Assembly: GCA_030686995.1 (NCBI GenBank)
Contig: CM060680.1
Location: 84,875,104-84,939,103 of the forward strand
Reading direction: 5' to 3'
From: Artemisia argyi
Lineage: Eukaryota > Streptophyta > Magnoliopsida > Asterales > Asteraceae
Length of the DNA stretch: 64,000 bases
In this document: one piece after another, positions 23,170 through 39,060 of the stretch
Position numbering within the stretch: position 1 is the stretch's first letter
How the letters are laid out: every line of letters starts with the position of its first letter
Made by a program: the position numbers and the translations under genes
Notes under the pieces: generated by a model
What the model was told of the DNA's origin: nothing
Databases searched by the model: none
Seen by the model: the letters and a program-made list of their open reading frames with translations, nothing else

Positions 23170-24604
23170 GATTAGAATGTAATTCAGAATACAATTATGT
23201 CGAATTACAGCGATCCAATCACCACTTAACATGAGAAACTGTAAAATAAACGTGAGAAATACACTTAGTCGCGTTAATCCATAAAAAAGATTTACGTCCT
23301 AGTTTTTTTTATAGAAAACATTTATTTTGTTTTTGCGGTCGATTGTTTTCGAAAATTTCAAAATGTTTCTTGGCTAGTTCTCGAAGGCACTCTTACAATT
23401 AAATCATACTTTTTGAACTTTGTAACTCGTTTTAACATTTTGTAACTCTATCGATTTATTTGTTTATTTTTACATCAAAGGTATATAAATTCATTAATAA
23501 CCGCTTTAAAAAATATATTATAGAAACGTCATTCATGAATTATATGTACTATAAATATATATAGATATGGTAATATGTATTAAACACATATTTTTCACTT
23601 AACATTTTGCACATTTGCAACATCATTTGCCTTTAATAAATCCATCTTAATTTTTACTTTTTACGGTTGATTTTTTATTTATTTATTTTTATGATATTTT
23701 TTTTTTTGTGAAAATTTCAAAATGTGTCTTGATTGGTTTTCGATGGCATTCTTATGATTAAATCATATTTTCAAACTTTCTAACTCGTTTTAACATTTTG
23801 CAATTCTATCGATTTATTTGTGTTTTTTTGAATAAAAAATGTATGCAAGTAAAAATAAATAATAAATGAGATACTAAAATGTTGTGAAAGATAATATAAT
23901 ACAAGCATTTGTAGCATGTACATAATACATTATCACTTGTATTACTTAAAAATGCATTAATAAGTATCTTACAAAGTTTATTATAGAAAATGTCATTTAT
24001 GCATATACGTAGTATATGAATTTAAGGGGTAAATATAAATAAGTTTTTTTTGGAGAAGTAACTTTTAATGAATTTTCAAACATCCTAGCTATCTAAATTA
24101 ATAATTGACAACACAAAACATTAGAGATTTAGGTTGGGTCGCATGTTGGGCGTGGGTAAGGAGACATTACAACATCTAATTATTTCTATCAACGTGTTAG
24201 AAAAAGAAAATACAAAGCTAGCTGGTGGGCACTCAACACAACCTCACACATCACAAGGACGCATACGAGCACTTTTTTATTTTTGAACACCTTCAAACTT
24301 GTTAAATATTAACCGCTTTGAGCATGGACGGGCTTAAAAAGGACCGAGAAGAGTTGTTCTTTTAAATTTTTTGACTTTATGTACATTTTTTACTATTTAA
24401 TATATAATTTTAATTATTTATAATAAAATATTTTAACGTAGTGTATATTGATTTCCTTAAAAAAAAAAAATTCAGGTTAGCATCTCTACCAACAACGTTC
24501 AAGTTCTATCCCTGACTTTGAGTTTATGCGTATGCTAAATGAGTTTTAGTATATAATAATCTCAAGTTCTAGACCTCAAAATCAAAATTTGAAACACACG
24601 TGAT
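23170..24604. repeat. Intergenic with a diverged tandem duplication
   Basis: No gene seen. A block at about 23330-23560 recurs diverged at about 23660-24020. Shared words are GAAAATTTCAAAATGT, AACTCGTTTTAACATTTTG and CTATCGATTTATTTGT, ending in a TTATAGAAAA(C/T)GTCATT segment. An A tract lies at 24459-24470. Confidence 0.55.
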
Positions 24605-24822
24605 ATTAATAAGGGTAAAAGCCATATATTAGCAATATACTTTCGCAACTTTTCAAATCTAGGTAACAAACTTATTTTATTACTAATATAGTCATTGAAA
24701 CCGGCTAATTTGCGACGATCTAGTAAATATGACCTGCTGATTTAGTGAACTGACTAAAACGTGTGTATAAATGACTAACGGTGCAAATACTGTTAGTATA
24801 AAGGACTAACGGTGAAAATAAT

Positions 24823-26239
24823 TGATACGTGGGGATTGCACCATCGCAACAGGTTTTACCTCTCAAGGGATCTCGAGAAGCTTAAAACCCCCACCAGGCA
24901 GTGTACCTGATCATTGTAGTATAGTATAGTGACAAGTACCGGGGGATTGATCGTTCAACTCAGGAATAGTGTCGCTAGGACTAGAAACCCTACTAAACTA
25001 GGTCTAGAGGTGAGGGATAATTCTTTTTGTATTTTTATATTTTTATGAAAGCAAGTAAAATCTCGGGTTTTGAAGGAGTGATCGGAATTAATTGCTAGCC
25101 AACTAACCCAATTAACTACAAATGCAATCAAAATAAAATAACAAAAATGAAAATGAAACTATTAAACTAATGTGGTGGAAATAATGATGAGGAAAGTTGT
25201 GTTTACTTAGATTTCATTACTCCCTAGATATCTTTTACAGGTTGATTAGCTTGTTACGATTGCATGGATGACGGGTCATATTCCTTAATACTAGTCGTAG
25301 GGCCGTGTACAATATCCCCTAACTCTATAGGATCCTACTTCACTCCTATGTCGAGCCGTTAGAAGCTCCTAACATGGGATCATTAGAATTCTCCTACGCA
25401 TTAAATACAACCAAATATTGTAGTACACCTCCGATCATGTTTCTTAAGACGTTCAAGCAAGTTACCAATGGAAGTCTGCCAGTTTTCTTAAGCCTAACAT
25501 CGAATACAATCATCCGTAACAATTATAAATAAACAATCAACCCATAATCAACATCTAGGTTTCACTACATCTAAGCAAACACAAATAAGATCTAGCCTAG
25601 CATGTTAAATAGAAGACAAGCGTAAGATATAATCAAACAACACATAGACATATTGAATGATTTGAAAGAATACTTATCTTTAATTGAACATGAAAGAATC
25701 AAGGGGTTGAAACCCTTGAAAAGCTGATAAAATTCGGACTAGGGTTTATTCCCTCATTTGGAAAACTATATATAGATATTACATCGTGACGGCGTCATGT
25801 GTTAGCTCGTGACGCCGTCAACTCGCCGCCATGATAAAATCGTATTGCCTAGATCTGTTTGTGACGCCGTCATGTGTAGAAATACTCTGGTCCGTCACTA
25901 GTGTTTGGACCTTGACGGCCTTGGTGACGCCGTCAAGTCCTAGGCTTGAAAACTCTCTGGATCCACGTGTATTTTCCACTTCCACCTCTTTTGTAACTCT
26001 TGACGCCGTCATGTACAAAGGCTTGACGCCGTCAGGTACTGTTCCCAGCAAGGAAATTTGAGACTTTGCCATTTTCTTCACTTTTATGCTCCAAAAACGT
26101 CCAAAATGCTTCCTTTTCCAGATTTCTTCTCAAAAGTACATAAAATAACAAAAGGAACGATTTAGGGCAATATTTGATCAAATAATCTCGAATTCGGGCT
26201 TAAATGACCCCTTAAAAGCGGTACATTTTTCGCCTCATC
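24823..26239 (-). mobile_element. 3' LTR of the Athila-like non-autonomous element
   Basis: The plus strand starts TGATACGTGGGG and ends CGCCTCATC at 26239. The last base (A) is displaced to 39060 by the Tekay insertion. The repeat matches 43966-46828 nearly throughout and, inverted, 44326-45740. In element (minus) orientation it has U3 with TGACGNCGTCA palindromes (26040-25787), a TATA box CTATATATAG (about 25776-25766), and U5 with the tRNA-Asp-like word at 24925-24911. Flanks of the whole element are ATAAT (24818-24822) and ATTAT (46829-46833), a 5-bp duplication with one change. Confidence 0.88.
25787..26040 (-). promoter_or_regulatory. Cluster of TGACGNCGTCA palindromes in U3
   Basis: About seven copies or near-copies of TGACG(G/C)CGTCA occur in 250 bp, immediately upstream (element sense) of the TATA box near 25770. 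TGACG is the core bound by TGA-type bZIP factors (as-1 elements). A palindromic, repeated arrangement next to the promoter suggests an enhancer. The same clusters occur at 46371-46622 and 44531-44768. Confidence 0.5.
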
Positions 26240-28463
26240 TGTAGAACCCTGTAAAAATTTCTTGTAATTAAATCGTTAATAAATAAATAATCCTTCATTA
26301 TCATTTCTAATTCCCATTTTCTCGGAAAAATTTGAAATTTTCTTATTATATTATTTTGATGATTTTCACAAAATAATATAATTCACGAAATGACGTAATT
26401 AATCCTCGACACGTTACACGAAACCTAAACTTTTCATTTAATCCTAAAACTAATTCCTAATCCTAATTATATTTACTAAATATAATTAAAATCCTTAATT
26501 ACACTTAATTAAGCCAATCGGACCCTTAATAACTTTCAGCCCAACCTTCGTCTACTATTCATAAGCCCAACAAAACAAAGCCCAAAATCCAATTCTTATA
26601 CTTTTCATCCGATCGACTAGACCAAACCCTCCCCAAAACGCCTCGTTTATTTCTAAATCTTACACACGACATACGTATTTTATTTTCTCATCTCATTAAC
26701 CTCCTAGCCAACTATTAGTGTGTCAATTCTCACGTCCATACGTTGAGTTTTGATACGTTTTTAAAAGGCAAAGTATTCGACCCTTACACAACTAAACCGA
26801 TTCACAAATATATTCAAAACTTAACCGTTTTGATTCCCGTTTGTTTCTAATCGTTCCTAATAATATTCCTGAGATGATTCTATGCTCAAATGTTAAGAAT
26901 GATCATGTATGTACAAGTAGTATATGATTTTGTAAATCGTATATATAGAAAAATGCATGGTCGACATAGGCATGAATCACCACAACCATTCCCACAAATC
27001 ATGCTCTCACAATCCTTTGTAAAACATTATAAAATTCATCTAGGAGTCTATCATCCTGACATGCACATAGTACGCGAAGTTCTCATTGAAATTTTCTACT
27101 TACGTGTATATATTCAAGTAATATATAACGTACTTGCATGCATCGTTCACTTATTCATTCACATACTCTTTCACTGAGATAATTCGTCCTTCAAACTATC
27201 CTCACAAGACCACAAGTCGATTGGTATATTGTTGGAAGCAAGGAAAGGAAATCGGGTTTGATATTTATATATAACGTTTGGGTTATATTGTGAAACGTGA
27301 TTTTCTTGTGTTCCATACTATCACACTCGACTCTTGATCACCTCTAAGGTGTTTGTAAGTCTTTTCTACTCATTTCCATTCCATATCACACGTTAAAGTT
27401 ATATCATGCACCATGTATATTTTGTTTAGAACGTATATCACTTTGCACTATTATTACACGTATATATTAATTCTTAGTACACGAAACGTGACTAGCCTCT
27501 ATCTTGGAAGGCCTAGGAGTCACGTAGCACCCATAATTCACTTTAGTTTAAACGTTACGAGCATTTCATGCATTCATTTCAAACCATATCCATCGTATGC
27601 AATATGTTAAAACACTTAGTAAATATTTCTAAGTTTTCAAAATATATAATCGGTTCCAAACATGCCACAAAATACACGAATAACTTTGAATTTCATTTAA
27701 CGAGAGTACAATATTATTTCACGACTCCATAGACCACCTAGAAAACTAACATTTTCATATACACGACTTGTAAAAATAATCATGTTTTGACACCATACTC
27801 GACCCATTTGGAATCGACACAAACCGGATTTTCAAACCAAAAATTATAATAAAAACCTTATGTTTGTCGATTTGGGCTCAACCAAAGCCCAATAAGCATT
27901 TAAAATTTGTAAGTCCACTGGGCCCATATGAAATGTTTTTAGAATCATAAAAATAGCCCAAAGCCAAGCCCAAAACTTTTTCCATGCCCTCGCCTCCAAA
28001 ACTCTAAATGGGCCTTAATTTGGATTGTTCAAAGCCCATAAGCTAAAAAAATAAGCTTTTAAATAAATAAGCTGTTGAAATTAGCTTATTATCAACTTAA
28101 TAAGCTTCGGAAATTTTTAGAAAAGTTTTATAATTATTTTTACAAATTTGGACTAAAAATGTAACGCGACGACACCTAGAGGGACTAAATGTGTAAATAT
28201 TGAAAAGAAAAGACTAAATTTGTAAATACAGAAACATAAGGGTAAAATGTGATAAAAACTAATATTCTAAGGTTAGTATTGATTATTGGACAAAGTAGAG
28301 GACTATAGTTGAAATATATATAAAAAGGACTAACGGTGTAACGCAAATATCGTTAGAGTAAAAATGGTAAAATTGGAAAAGGAGACAAAGACTAAACATA
28401 AATTTATTTATCATTCTTAGTTATTTTTAATTTTCGTAAATTTATTTCATATTACGTTTAAAC

Positions 28464-28536
<73 letters not shown>

Positions 28537-29641
28537 TAACGTAACGTTAATAATATATATAACGATATTTAAAAAGTTAATATTTTACTTACGACTAAAA
28601 AGGTAAAACTTCGATGGATAATTTAAAAATCATATTTTGTCATATCATGCATATCACAAGATTTTCACTGCACATCACTTATTTGTCATAACGAATATTT
28701 AATATTCGTTATTCCTTCGTAATTACCAAATAGTATTTGGTCAAGTTCTCAAATAAGTTTATTTATCAGGTTGTGTTTCGAAGCCGTTTTCATAAATTCG
28801 TCCGACTTTATTTTCTTCATTTTCAGTATCAATCAAGGTGAGTCATAGCCTCACATTTACTTATTTTCAAAACTCCGTGAGGGGGATACATGTTATAAAC
28901 AGATCGCAAGTATTTTTTCTGTATGCTTCCTGACTGATATATGCCTAAGTTAGCTATTGCCAAAAGACCCTTAATCATGAGCCATTAATCACTGAGGTGA
29001 ACGCGAATATAATGAATAGATCTACTTAAGGTTTGACAGCCTGTCCCATTAATACTTGACGGAATGCCATTATGCATGTGGTTAGTCGTATTAGTCGTGA
29101 TAATTATATTTGAGTAAAAATAGGAATTGGCAAATCACCTATTACACGAGGGCAAATTTATCATTGATTTGATAAACACCTCCGTTTTTACGGTATTTGT
29201 TAACGTTTGCGTGTCATGAGACTTAGAGCAATATATGAACTGCAATATCAATATTTTCAAACTGATTGTATTTTCAATACAATCTTACTTGTGTATCAAA
29301 ATGATTATTAAATTCAAACTCTATGATTTCACCCAACATTTTTGTTGACTTTTAAGCATGTATCTCAGGTATTTAACAGGGGAAGCAAGCATGGAACGGG
29401 CGGCAAAAACTACAAAACTTGTCTACTTTATTTCAATAATGGTGTAAAATGAAAGATGTTTTTAACATCAAGACTTTTATTATAATACTCTGATAAGGAC
29501 CTATTGTATTTGAATTTATATAAATAAAATTATGTTTTAAAACGTCTCTTTCGAGCCGTTTTCTATCATTATGACTTCGATCCTCACCGTAACACCTTAA
29601 TTACTATTCCGCTGCCACATTACAAATTAAGGGGTGTTACA
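26240..29641 (+). mobile_element. 5' LTR of a Tekay-type chromovirus
   Basis: The 3402-bp LTR begins TGTAGAACCCTG and ends GGGGTGTTACA. It matches the second LTR at 35626-39054 with roughly 1-2% differences by eye on the parts I compared. The main exceptions are an extra segment of about 25 bp here near 27930-27955 and a shorter TA microsatellite. The ORFs inside (26890-27177, 27413-27610) recur in both LTRs and have no recognisable domain. I treat them as non-coding. PBS follows at 29645. Confidence 0.93.
28470..28532. repeat. (TA)n microsatellite in the 5' LTR
   Basis: About 63 bp of pure TA. The same site in the 3' LTR has about 114 bp. Confidence 0.95.
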
Positions 29642-29644
29642 GAT

Positions 29645-29660
29645 TGGCATCAGAGACAGG
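29645..29660 (+). promoter_or_regulatory. Primer-binding site (initiator-Met type) of the Tekay element
   Basis: TTGGCATCAGAGACAG directly follows the LTR end, matching the TGGYATCAGAG core of plant Gypsy and Copia PBSs. Confidence 0.75.
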
Positions 29661-29865
29661 TTATAGAGAACCAAATGTTTTCAAACATTGAACTATAACC
29701 ACACTTTCAAATAAATTAAATTTACATCATATAAGTTTTGCCCGCCGTGCCTGCTTGCTACCGTACTCTGTAAGTTAATCATTAAGCTATGATATTTTGA
29801 TTTTGATATGTTAGAATTTTGTATTTTTTGATGATAATAAATTCTTATTCTGCGCTATTTATGAA

Positions 29866-30690
29866 TTGTTACAGTATTGTTTCAATATGAGTATGTTCGA
29901 CTCCGACTCTGATATTTCCGTCGCGTCCGTTACTTCGCCTGTTTATCGTTCTACTTTTGTACTTGACGCTGTTTCCCAAGAAATAGAACCCTTCGAGCAA
30001 GACGAATTTGTTACAACGCCTGAAAATCCCGATGTTTTTGTTTTACCGACACATACCCCATTACCACGTCATGAATTCAATTCATATGCACCCGATCACC
30101 TACTCAATCTTTTTAGCCAAACTTACCCATATATTTTTCACCCAAGAGAACAAATTGCTGAGGAAGATATACCTACATCCAGCCGCCTTCGTATTTCCGA
30201 TTCAATTCCTCCACTTTCACCATCATTACCCTATCCTCCTGGTTTCACTCCCCCAGCTCATATCAATGAAACTGGCGAGAGTGCTAGGATGGAAATTCCC
30301 TCTACCCTTTCACCTTCTGTAGTAGTGACGCGATTGGAGCATCACGAAGATCAGATAGACTCACTTCTTCAGATGATTGATTATTCATCATTCGATCATT
30401 CAGATACTATCCACAACACCTTACATAACCTTATAGCCAATAGGATAGAGTTGCAGTAGGGGTTAGCTCAGATACATTCGGATATCTCTGAGACACGCTC
30501 TTTCGCGATATCATTGCGAAGAGAGGGACAAAACCGTACTTGGGAAGCCTAGCTTGCACACCGAAGAGCAGATACACTGGAAAACCTGGTAGGAGATATG
30601 CAGATTCAACATCATACCGAGATGCAGGAGCTCCGAATTCAGATCTTAGAGATGGGAGGACATGTGGACATACCTAATCATTAGAGGCAG
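29866..30690 (+). pseudogene. Tekay element: upstream gag segment (acidic/proline-rich then coiled-coil)
   Basis: A frame opens at 29866, with a possible better start at the ATG at 29887 (MSMFDSDSDIS). Residues 1-130 are acidic and proline-rich (LPYPPGFTPPAH). The part after about 150 is predicted helical (VTRLEHHEDQIDSLLQMI). A TAG at 30457 and another at 30550 interrupt an otherwise continuous frame that goes on with AHRRADTLENLVGDMQIQ up to about 30682. The 320 bp that follow are non-coding, and the gag core resumes near 31038 after an acceptor-like TATTAATAG. This is the N-terminal region of the gag polyprotein, possibly joined by splicing. The two stops make it non-functional here. Confidence 0.6.
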
Positions 30691-31008
30691 TTAGTATTTG
30701 TATTAGTAATAAGGCATCTAAGCCTGCCGCATGTGGCATTTAATAATCTTGTATCGTTTTGTTATAACAACTCAACTGATTAAGTTATTAATGTTATGCT
30801 GTTGGTTTTGATATTACTATATACAAATGTTAACTTATGCTTATGGTTGTTCATGTGTATTATAAATGCATCTAACATATCGGAATGATTATGGCTGTTG
30901 TATCAAAATAAAAACTACATATGGTGCCCAATTATTATTAAGACTCATAAATATTCATTTCCCTACTTCACAAGAACCTTTAAACAAAATTGTTGTTTAA
31001 AATTCTAA

Positions 31009-33045
31009 ATGCTATATTTTTGTATTATTAATAGAAAAATAGAGCATGCAAGTAGCGAAAACTCCAACCCAGAAGTGATCATGACCCCCACTGAGGTTCA
31101 AAGAATGATTGCTGAGGGAATATCTGCAGCTCGTGAAGCGGATCGTTTGAATAATATCAATGGTGCAAATCGTGAATCTAATACAGTTACTCCACGTAAT
31201 TGTACTTACAAGGACTTCATGACTTGCAAGCCAACAAACTTCAAAGGAATTGAAGGAGTGACTGAAATGGCCCATTGGTTTGAGCATACTGAGACAGTCT
31301 TCAAGAGGAGTGGTTGTTCTGAGAATAGCAAAGTTACCTTTGCTACATGAACTCTTCAAGGAGAAGCACTATCGTGGTGGAACACTACTGCGAATGCTAT
31401 GGGTCCAGATGAAGCTTTCAGACTTTCGTGGAATGAGTTGAAAAATAAAATGCTTAAGAAGTATTATCCAAGGACAGAGATCAGAAAGCTAGAGGATGAA
31501 TTTCATCAGCTAGTAGTAAGGTACAATGACCTGAAGACATACGACAGAAAGTTTCTGGAGTTGTCGGTGCTGTGCCCAACTATAGTACCCGATGTTGAAC
31601 AAGCATTGGAGAAATATGTGGAGGGACTGCCACCATCCATTGAAGGGGATGTTACCTCATCGAATCCAAAGACAGTAGAAGAAGCTATGGGACTTGCACA
31701 GAGATTGTTAACCCGGGTGAACAAAAGAGGTTCTACCTCCGTGATCAATGAGCATAAGAGAAGTGCTGACAACCGAGGGAACAACAATAGCAACAACCGC
31801 AGCTACAACAACAGTTACAGTGGTAACCGGAGCTACAACAACAACAACAACAACAACAATCAAAGCAGTAACCGCAATAGAGATCAACAACAGAACCGTA
31901 ATAATCATCATCAGCAACAAAATCGTCGGCAAGAAGCTACCAAAGCTTATGCAGCAGTGCCTGCAGAAAGTAAAGGTTATGCCGGAACTCTACCCCCATG
32001 TAACAAGTGCAACATGCATCATACTGGAGCATGTAAGGCTGCTTGTGGCAACTGTAGAAAAATTGGTCATATGACAAGGGACTGTCGAGCGACTGGAGCT
32101 AACACACAACCGATAGCAGTAAAGTGCCATGGTTGTGGAGAAGTTGGACATTACAGAACTCAATGTCCGAAAATTGCCAATAATGTTGCCCGAGGAAGAC
32201 CGTATGTACCTGGTGATGGTTACACAACGCAGAATTCTGATGTTGTTACGGGTACGTTCCTATTAAATCAACAAAAGGCTAAGATATTATTTGATTCAGG
32301 AGCAGATAAAAGTTTTGTGTCTACTTCGTTTGCCGTAATTCTAAATATTACTCCTATAGAATTAGATACTATCTATGAAATAGAATTAGCAGATGGAAAT
32401 ATTCTAAGTACCAATACCCTAATCGAAAACTGCACCTTAACCCTTCTAAATAAATCTTTCCCTATCGATCTTATGCCCATCCAATTAGGAAGTTTTGATG
32501 TCATCATTGGTATGGATTGGTTATCTAAACACCGTGCCAGAATAATTTGTGACGAGAAAATCATCCAAATTCCATTCGACGGTGAAACCTTAATCATCCA
32601 AGGTGATAAACCTAAAACTTCGTTCAATATCATTTCGTACGCCAAGACGATGAAATACATAAGCAAAGGATGCCATGTATTTCAAATCCAAGTAACGGGA
32701 GGAGAAACAAAAGAAAAGAAGAAACAACTTGATGAAGTACCAGTTGTAAAAGAATTTTCTGATGTATTTCCCGAAGACTTACCTGGAATCCCACCAACCC
32801 GTCAAGTAGAATTCCGCATCGATTTAGTGCCTGGACCAGCACCAGTTGCAAAAGCACCATATCGATTAGCACCCTCCGAAATGAAAGAATTATCTGAACA
32901 GTTGAAAGAACTATCAGATAAAGGATTCATTCAACCAAGTTCATCCCCTTGGGGAGCACCAATCCTATTCGTCAAAAAGAAAGATGGAACGTTCCGAATG
33001 TGTATCTATTACAGGGAGTTGAACAAACTCACGGTGAAGAATTGA
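31009..33045 (+). pseudogene. Tekay element: gag core, zinc knuckles, protease and start of reverse transcriptase
   Basis: The gag core begins around MTPTEVQRMIAEGISAAREA (31081 on) and is broken by a TGA at 31348-31350, then continues in frame ([10 protein letters not shown]). A 31399-33045 frame of 548 residues follows. It has the retrotransposon gag domain ([18 protein letters not shown] segment near 31435), an asparagine-rich stretch coded by AAC repeats (31770-31900), three cysteine knuckles ([40 protein letters not shown]; 32000-32170), the protease active site [10 protein letters not shown] (about 32287-32316) with IIGMDWL downstream, and the RT N-terminus ([32 protein letters not shown]). 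A TGA at 33043-33045 stands where an Arg codon is expected before [10 protein letters not shown]. Confidence 0.93.
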
Positions 33046-34185
33046 TATCCATTGCCAAGGATCGACGATCTATTTGACCAATTACAAGGATCAAGTGTTT
33101 ACTCAAAAATCGATCTAAGATCAGGATATCATCAATTAAGAGTTAGGGAAGAGGACATTCCCAAGACAGCTTTTCGAACACGATACGGACATTATGAATT
33201 TCAGGTGATGCCATTTGGTCTTACCAATGCACCAGCTGTATTCATGGATTTAATGAACCGAGTATGCAAGCCATACTTGGATAAATTTGTTATTGTGTTC
33301 ATTGATGATATTTTAATCTATTCGCGCAATAAAGAAGAGCATGCCGAACACTTAAGGACTATTTTGGAGTTACTTAAGAAAGAAAAGTTGCAAGCCAAGT
33401 TTTCCAAATGTGATTTTTGGATTTCTACCGTTCAATTTTTAGGCCATATCATCAACAACAAAGGTATCCATGTAGATCCCGCGAAGATAGAAGCAGTTAA
33501 AGGTTGGACGTCACCCACCACCCCAACCGAAATTCGTCAATTCTTAGGTCTCGCTGGTTATTACCGGAGATTTATAGAAGGTTTTTCAAAGATTGCAAAA
33601 CCTTTGACGGAATTAACCCAGAAGAACAAGAAGTATATCTGGGAAGAGAAGCAAGAGTCAGCATTTCAACTGCTGAAACAGAAGCTTTGTGAAGCACCAA
33701 TATTAGCATTACCGGAAGGCAATGAGGACTTTGTAGTGTATTGTGACGCATCTCATCATGGTTTAGGTGCGGTACTAATGCAAAGAGACAAAGTTATAGC
33801 CTATGCTTCACGACAGCTGAAGAAGAATGAAGAAAATTACACCACTCATGATCTAGAATTAGGAGCAGTAGTTTTTGCTCTTAAGATATGGAGACATTAC
33901 CTATATGGTACAAAGTGTACGGTTTTCACCGATCACAAGAGTCTACAGCATATACTAGATTAGAAGGAGTTGAACATGAGACAACGAAGATGGTTAGAAT
34001 TACTCAATGACTACGACTGTGAAATTCGTTACCACCCTGGTAAAGCGAATGTAGTAGCCGATGCGTTGAGTAGAAAAGATAGAATTAAACCTCTTAGAGT
34101 TCGATCTCTAGGAATGACAATTCATTCGCCACTTCCAGCTCAAATCATCAAAGCTCAAGCAGAAGCTCTACAAGAAGAAAACTAG
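33046..34185 (+). pseudogene. Tekay element: reverse transcriptase and RNase H
   Basis: This is the direct continuation of the preceding frame. RT motifs are [12 protein letters not shown] (about 33109-33144), [20 protein letters not shown], the catalytic FIDDILIYS (33299-33325) and QFLGHIIN. The RNase H domain follows, with [13 protein letters not shown] (about 33739-33777), [20 protein letters not shown] and [15 protein letters not shown] at 33961-33963 stands at the position of the Gln in the family motif [12 protein letters not shown]. The frame then resumes with [17 protein letters not shown], and the next stop is at 34183-34185. The catalytic aspartates are present, so the damage is nonsense codons rather than loss of active-site residues. 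Confidence 0.95.
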
Positions 34186-35625
34186 AAATATGAGAAAATT
34201 GACAGAAGGTCAAACCTGGAAGATCAGGTTGACAGAATGCCAAATAATGAAAAATAATTTGTGAGAAGAAATGATGGAATGTTATGTTTTAAGGAAAGAT
34301 ATTGGATTCCTCTCTTTGGAGGTATTCGAGACCTTATCATGCATGAATCTCATAAATCCAAATATTCTATTCATCCCGGTTCCAATAAGATGTACCAAGA
34401 TATGAAGAAGAATTATTAGTGGCCAAATATGAAAGCTAATATCGCCGAGTATGTTGGTAAATGTTTAACCTGTTCTAGAGTAAAGGCAGAGACTCAGAAA
34501 CCATCAGGATTACTCGTGCAACCAGAAATTCTGGTCTGGAAATGGGAACGAATCACCATGGATTTTATTACCAAATTATCATCGATCGATTAACCAAGTC
34601 TGCACATTTTCTACCAATCAAAGAAACTGACAAGATGGAAACACTCGCTCAGTTATATTTTAAGGAAATTGTGATTAGACATGGGGTACCAATATCTATT
34701 ATTTCTGATAGAGATAGCCGATTCACCTCAAGATTTTGGGAATCGCTACAGAAATCTCTTGGTACTAGGTTAGATATGAGCACCACTTATCATCCGCAAA
34801 CCGATGGACAAAGTGAGAGAACAATCCAGACCTTGGAAGATATGCTCCGAGCATGTGTGATTGATTTCGGAAAAGGTTGGGATAGACACTTGCCATTAGT
34901 TGAATTCTCATACAATAACAGCTACCATGCCAGCATAAAGGCTGCACCTTTTGAGGCACTGTACGGAAGGAAGTGCAGATCACCAGTCTGTTGGATAGAA
35001 GTTCGTGATATGCAACTCACCGGACCAGAGCTAATACATGATACTACAGAGAAGATATTCCAAATCAAGCAATGCTTGTAAGCTGCTCGTGACAGACAGA
35101 AGAGTTATGCTGATGTCAGGAGAAAGCCTATGGAATTTCAAGTAGGAGACAAAGTCATGTTAAAGGTTTCGCCTTGGAAAGGAATGATTCACTTTGGAAA
35201 ACGTGGAAAGTTAAATCCGAGGTACATTGGACCTTTCAAAATTCTGGAGAGAATTGGTTCAGTTGCTTATAAGTTCGAACTTCCGGAAGAACTCAGTAGG
35301 GTACATTCTACGTTTCACGTATCACAACTCAAGAAATGTTTGTCTGACGAAACTCTCGTCATTCCACTAAAAGAGATTAGATTGGATGACAAACTAGTGT
35401 TCACAGAAGAGCCTGTGGAAATAATGGATAGAGAGATAAAACAACTCAAACAGAATCGTATCCCCATTGTAAAGGTTAGATGGGACTCAAAGCGAGGACC
35501 AACTTATACATGGGAAAGAGTAGATAGATTCCGTGAGAAATATCCACATTTATTTTCATATAACGCACTTATTAGATTTCTTAAAATCGAATTTCGGGAC
35601 GAAATTCAGAATGACAAGTGGGTAC

Positions 35626-35630
<5 letters not shown>
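34186..35630 (+). pseudogene. Tekay element: integrase and chromodomain
   Basis: The zinc-finger part ([19 protein letters not shown] ... [10 protein letters not shown], about 34350-34490) carries stops near 34256 and at 34417-34419 (TAG where Trp is expected before WPNM). The catalytic core is split by a frame-changing deletion near 34580, between TKLSS and DRLTKSAHF. The 34542-35081 frame then holds [12 protein letters not shown] and [19 protein letters not shown], with the second Asp and the Glu of the DDE triad. A frame break at 35079 precedes 35130-35630, which has the GDKVMLKVSPWKG and GKLNPRYIGPFKI C-terminal integrase motifs. It ends in a chromodomain-like tail (EEPVEIMDREIKQLKQ, VKVRWDSKRGPTYTWE, YPHLF). 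That tail places the element among chromoviruses. Confidence 0.92.
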
Positions 35631-39054
<3,424 letters not shown>

Positions 39055-39060
39055 TCATCA

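Noticed and set aside
25787..26040. CRISPR-like array of the TGACGNCGTCA repeats
   Set aside because: Repeats are 11 bp with irregular spacing, in a plant LTR promoter, and there are no cas genes.
25818..26081. 87-residue minus ORF and its plus-strand partner
   Set aside because: They translate the TGACGNCGTCA promoter repeats on both strands, with no protein family.
26890..27177. 95-residue ORF, repeated at 36276-36563
   Set aside because: It is conserved only because the two LTRs are near-identical. No domain is present, and it lies in the U3 region upstream of the PBS.
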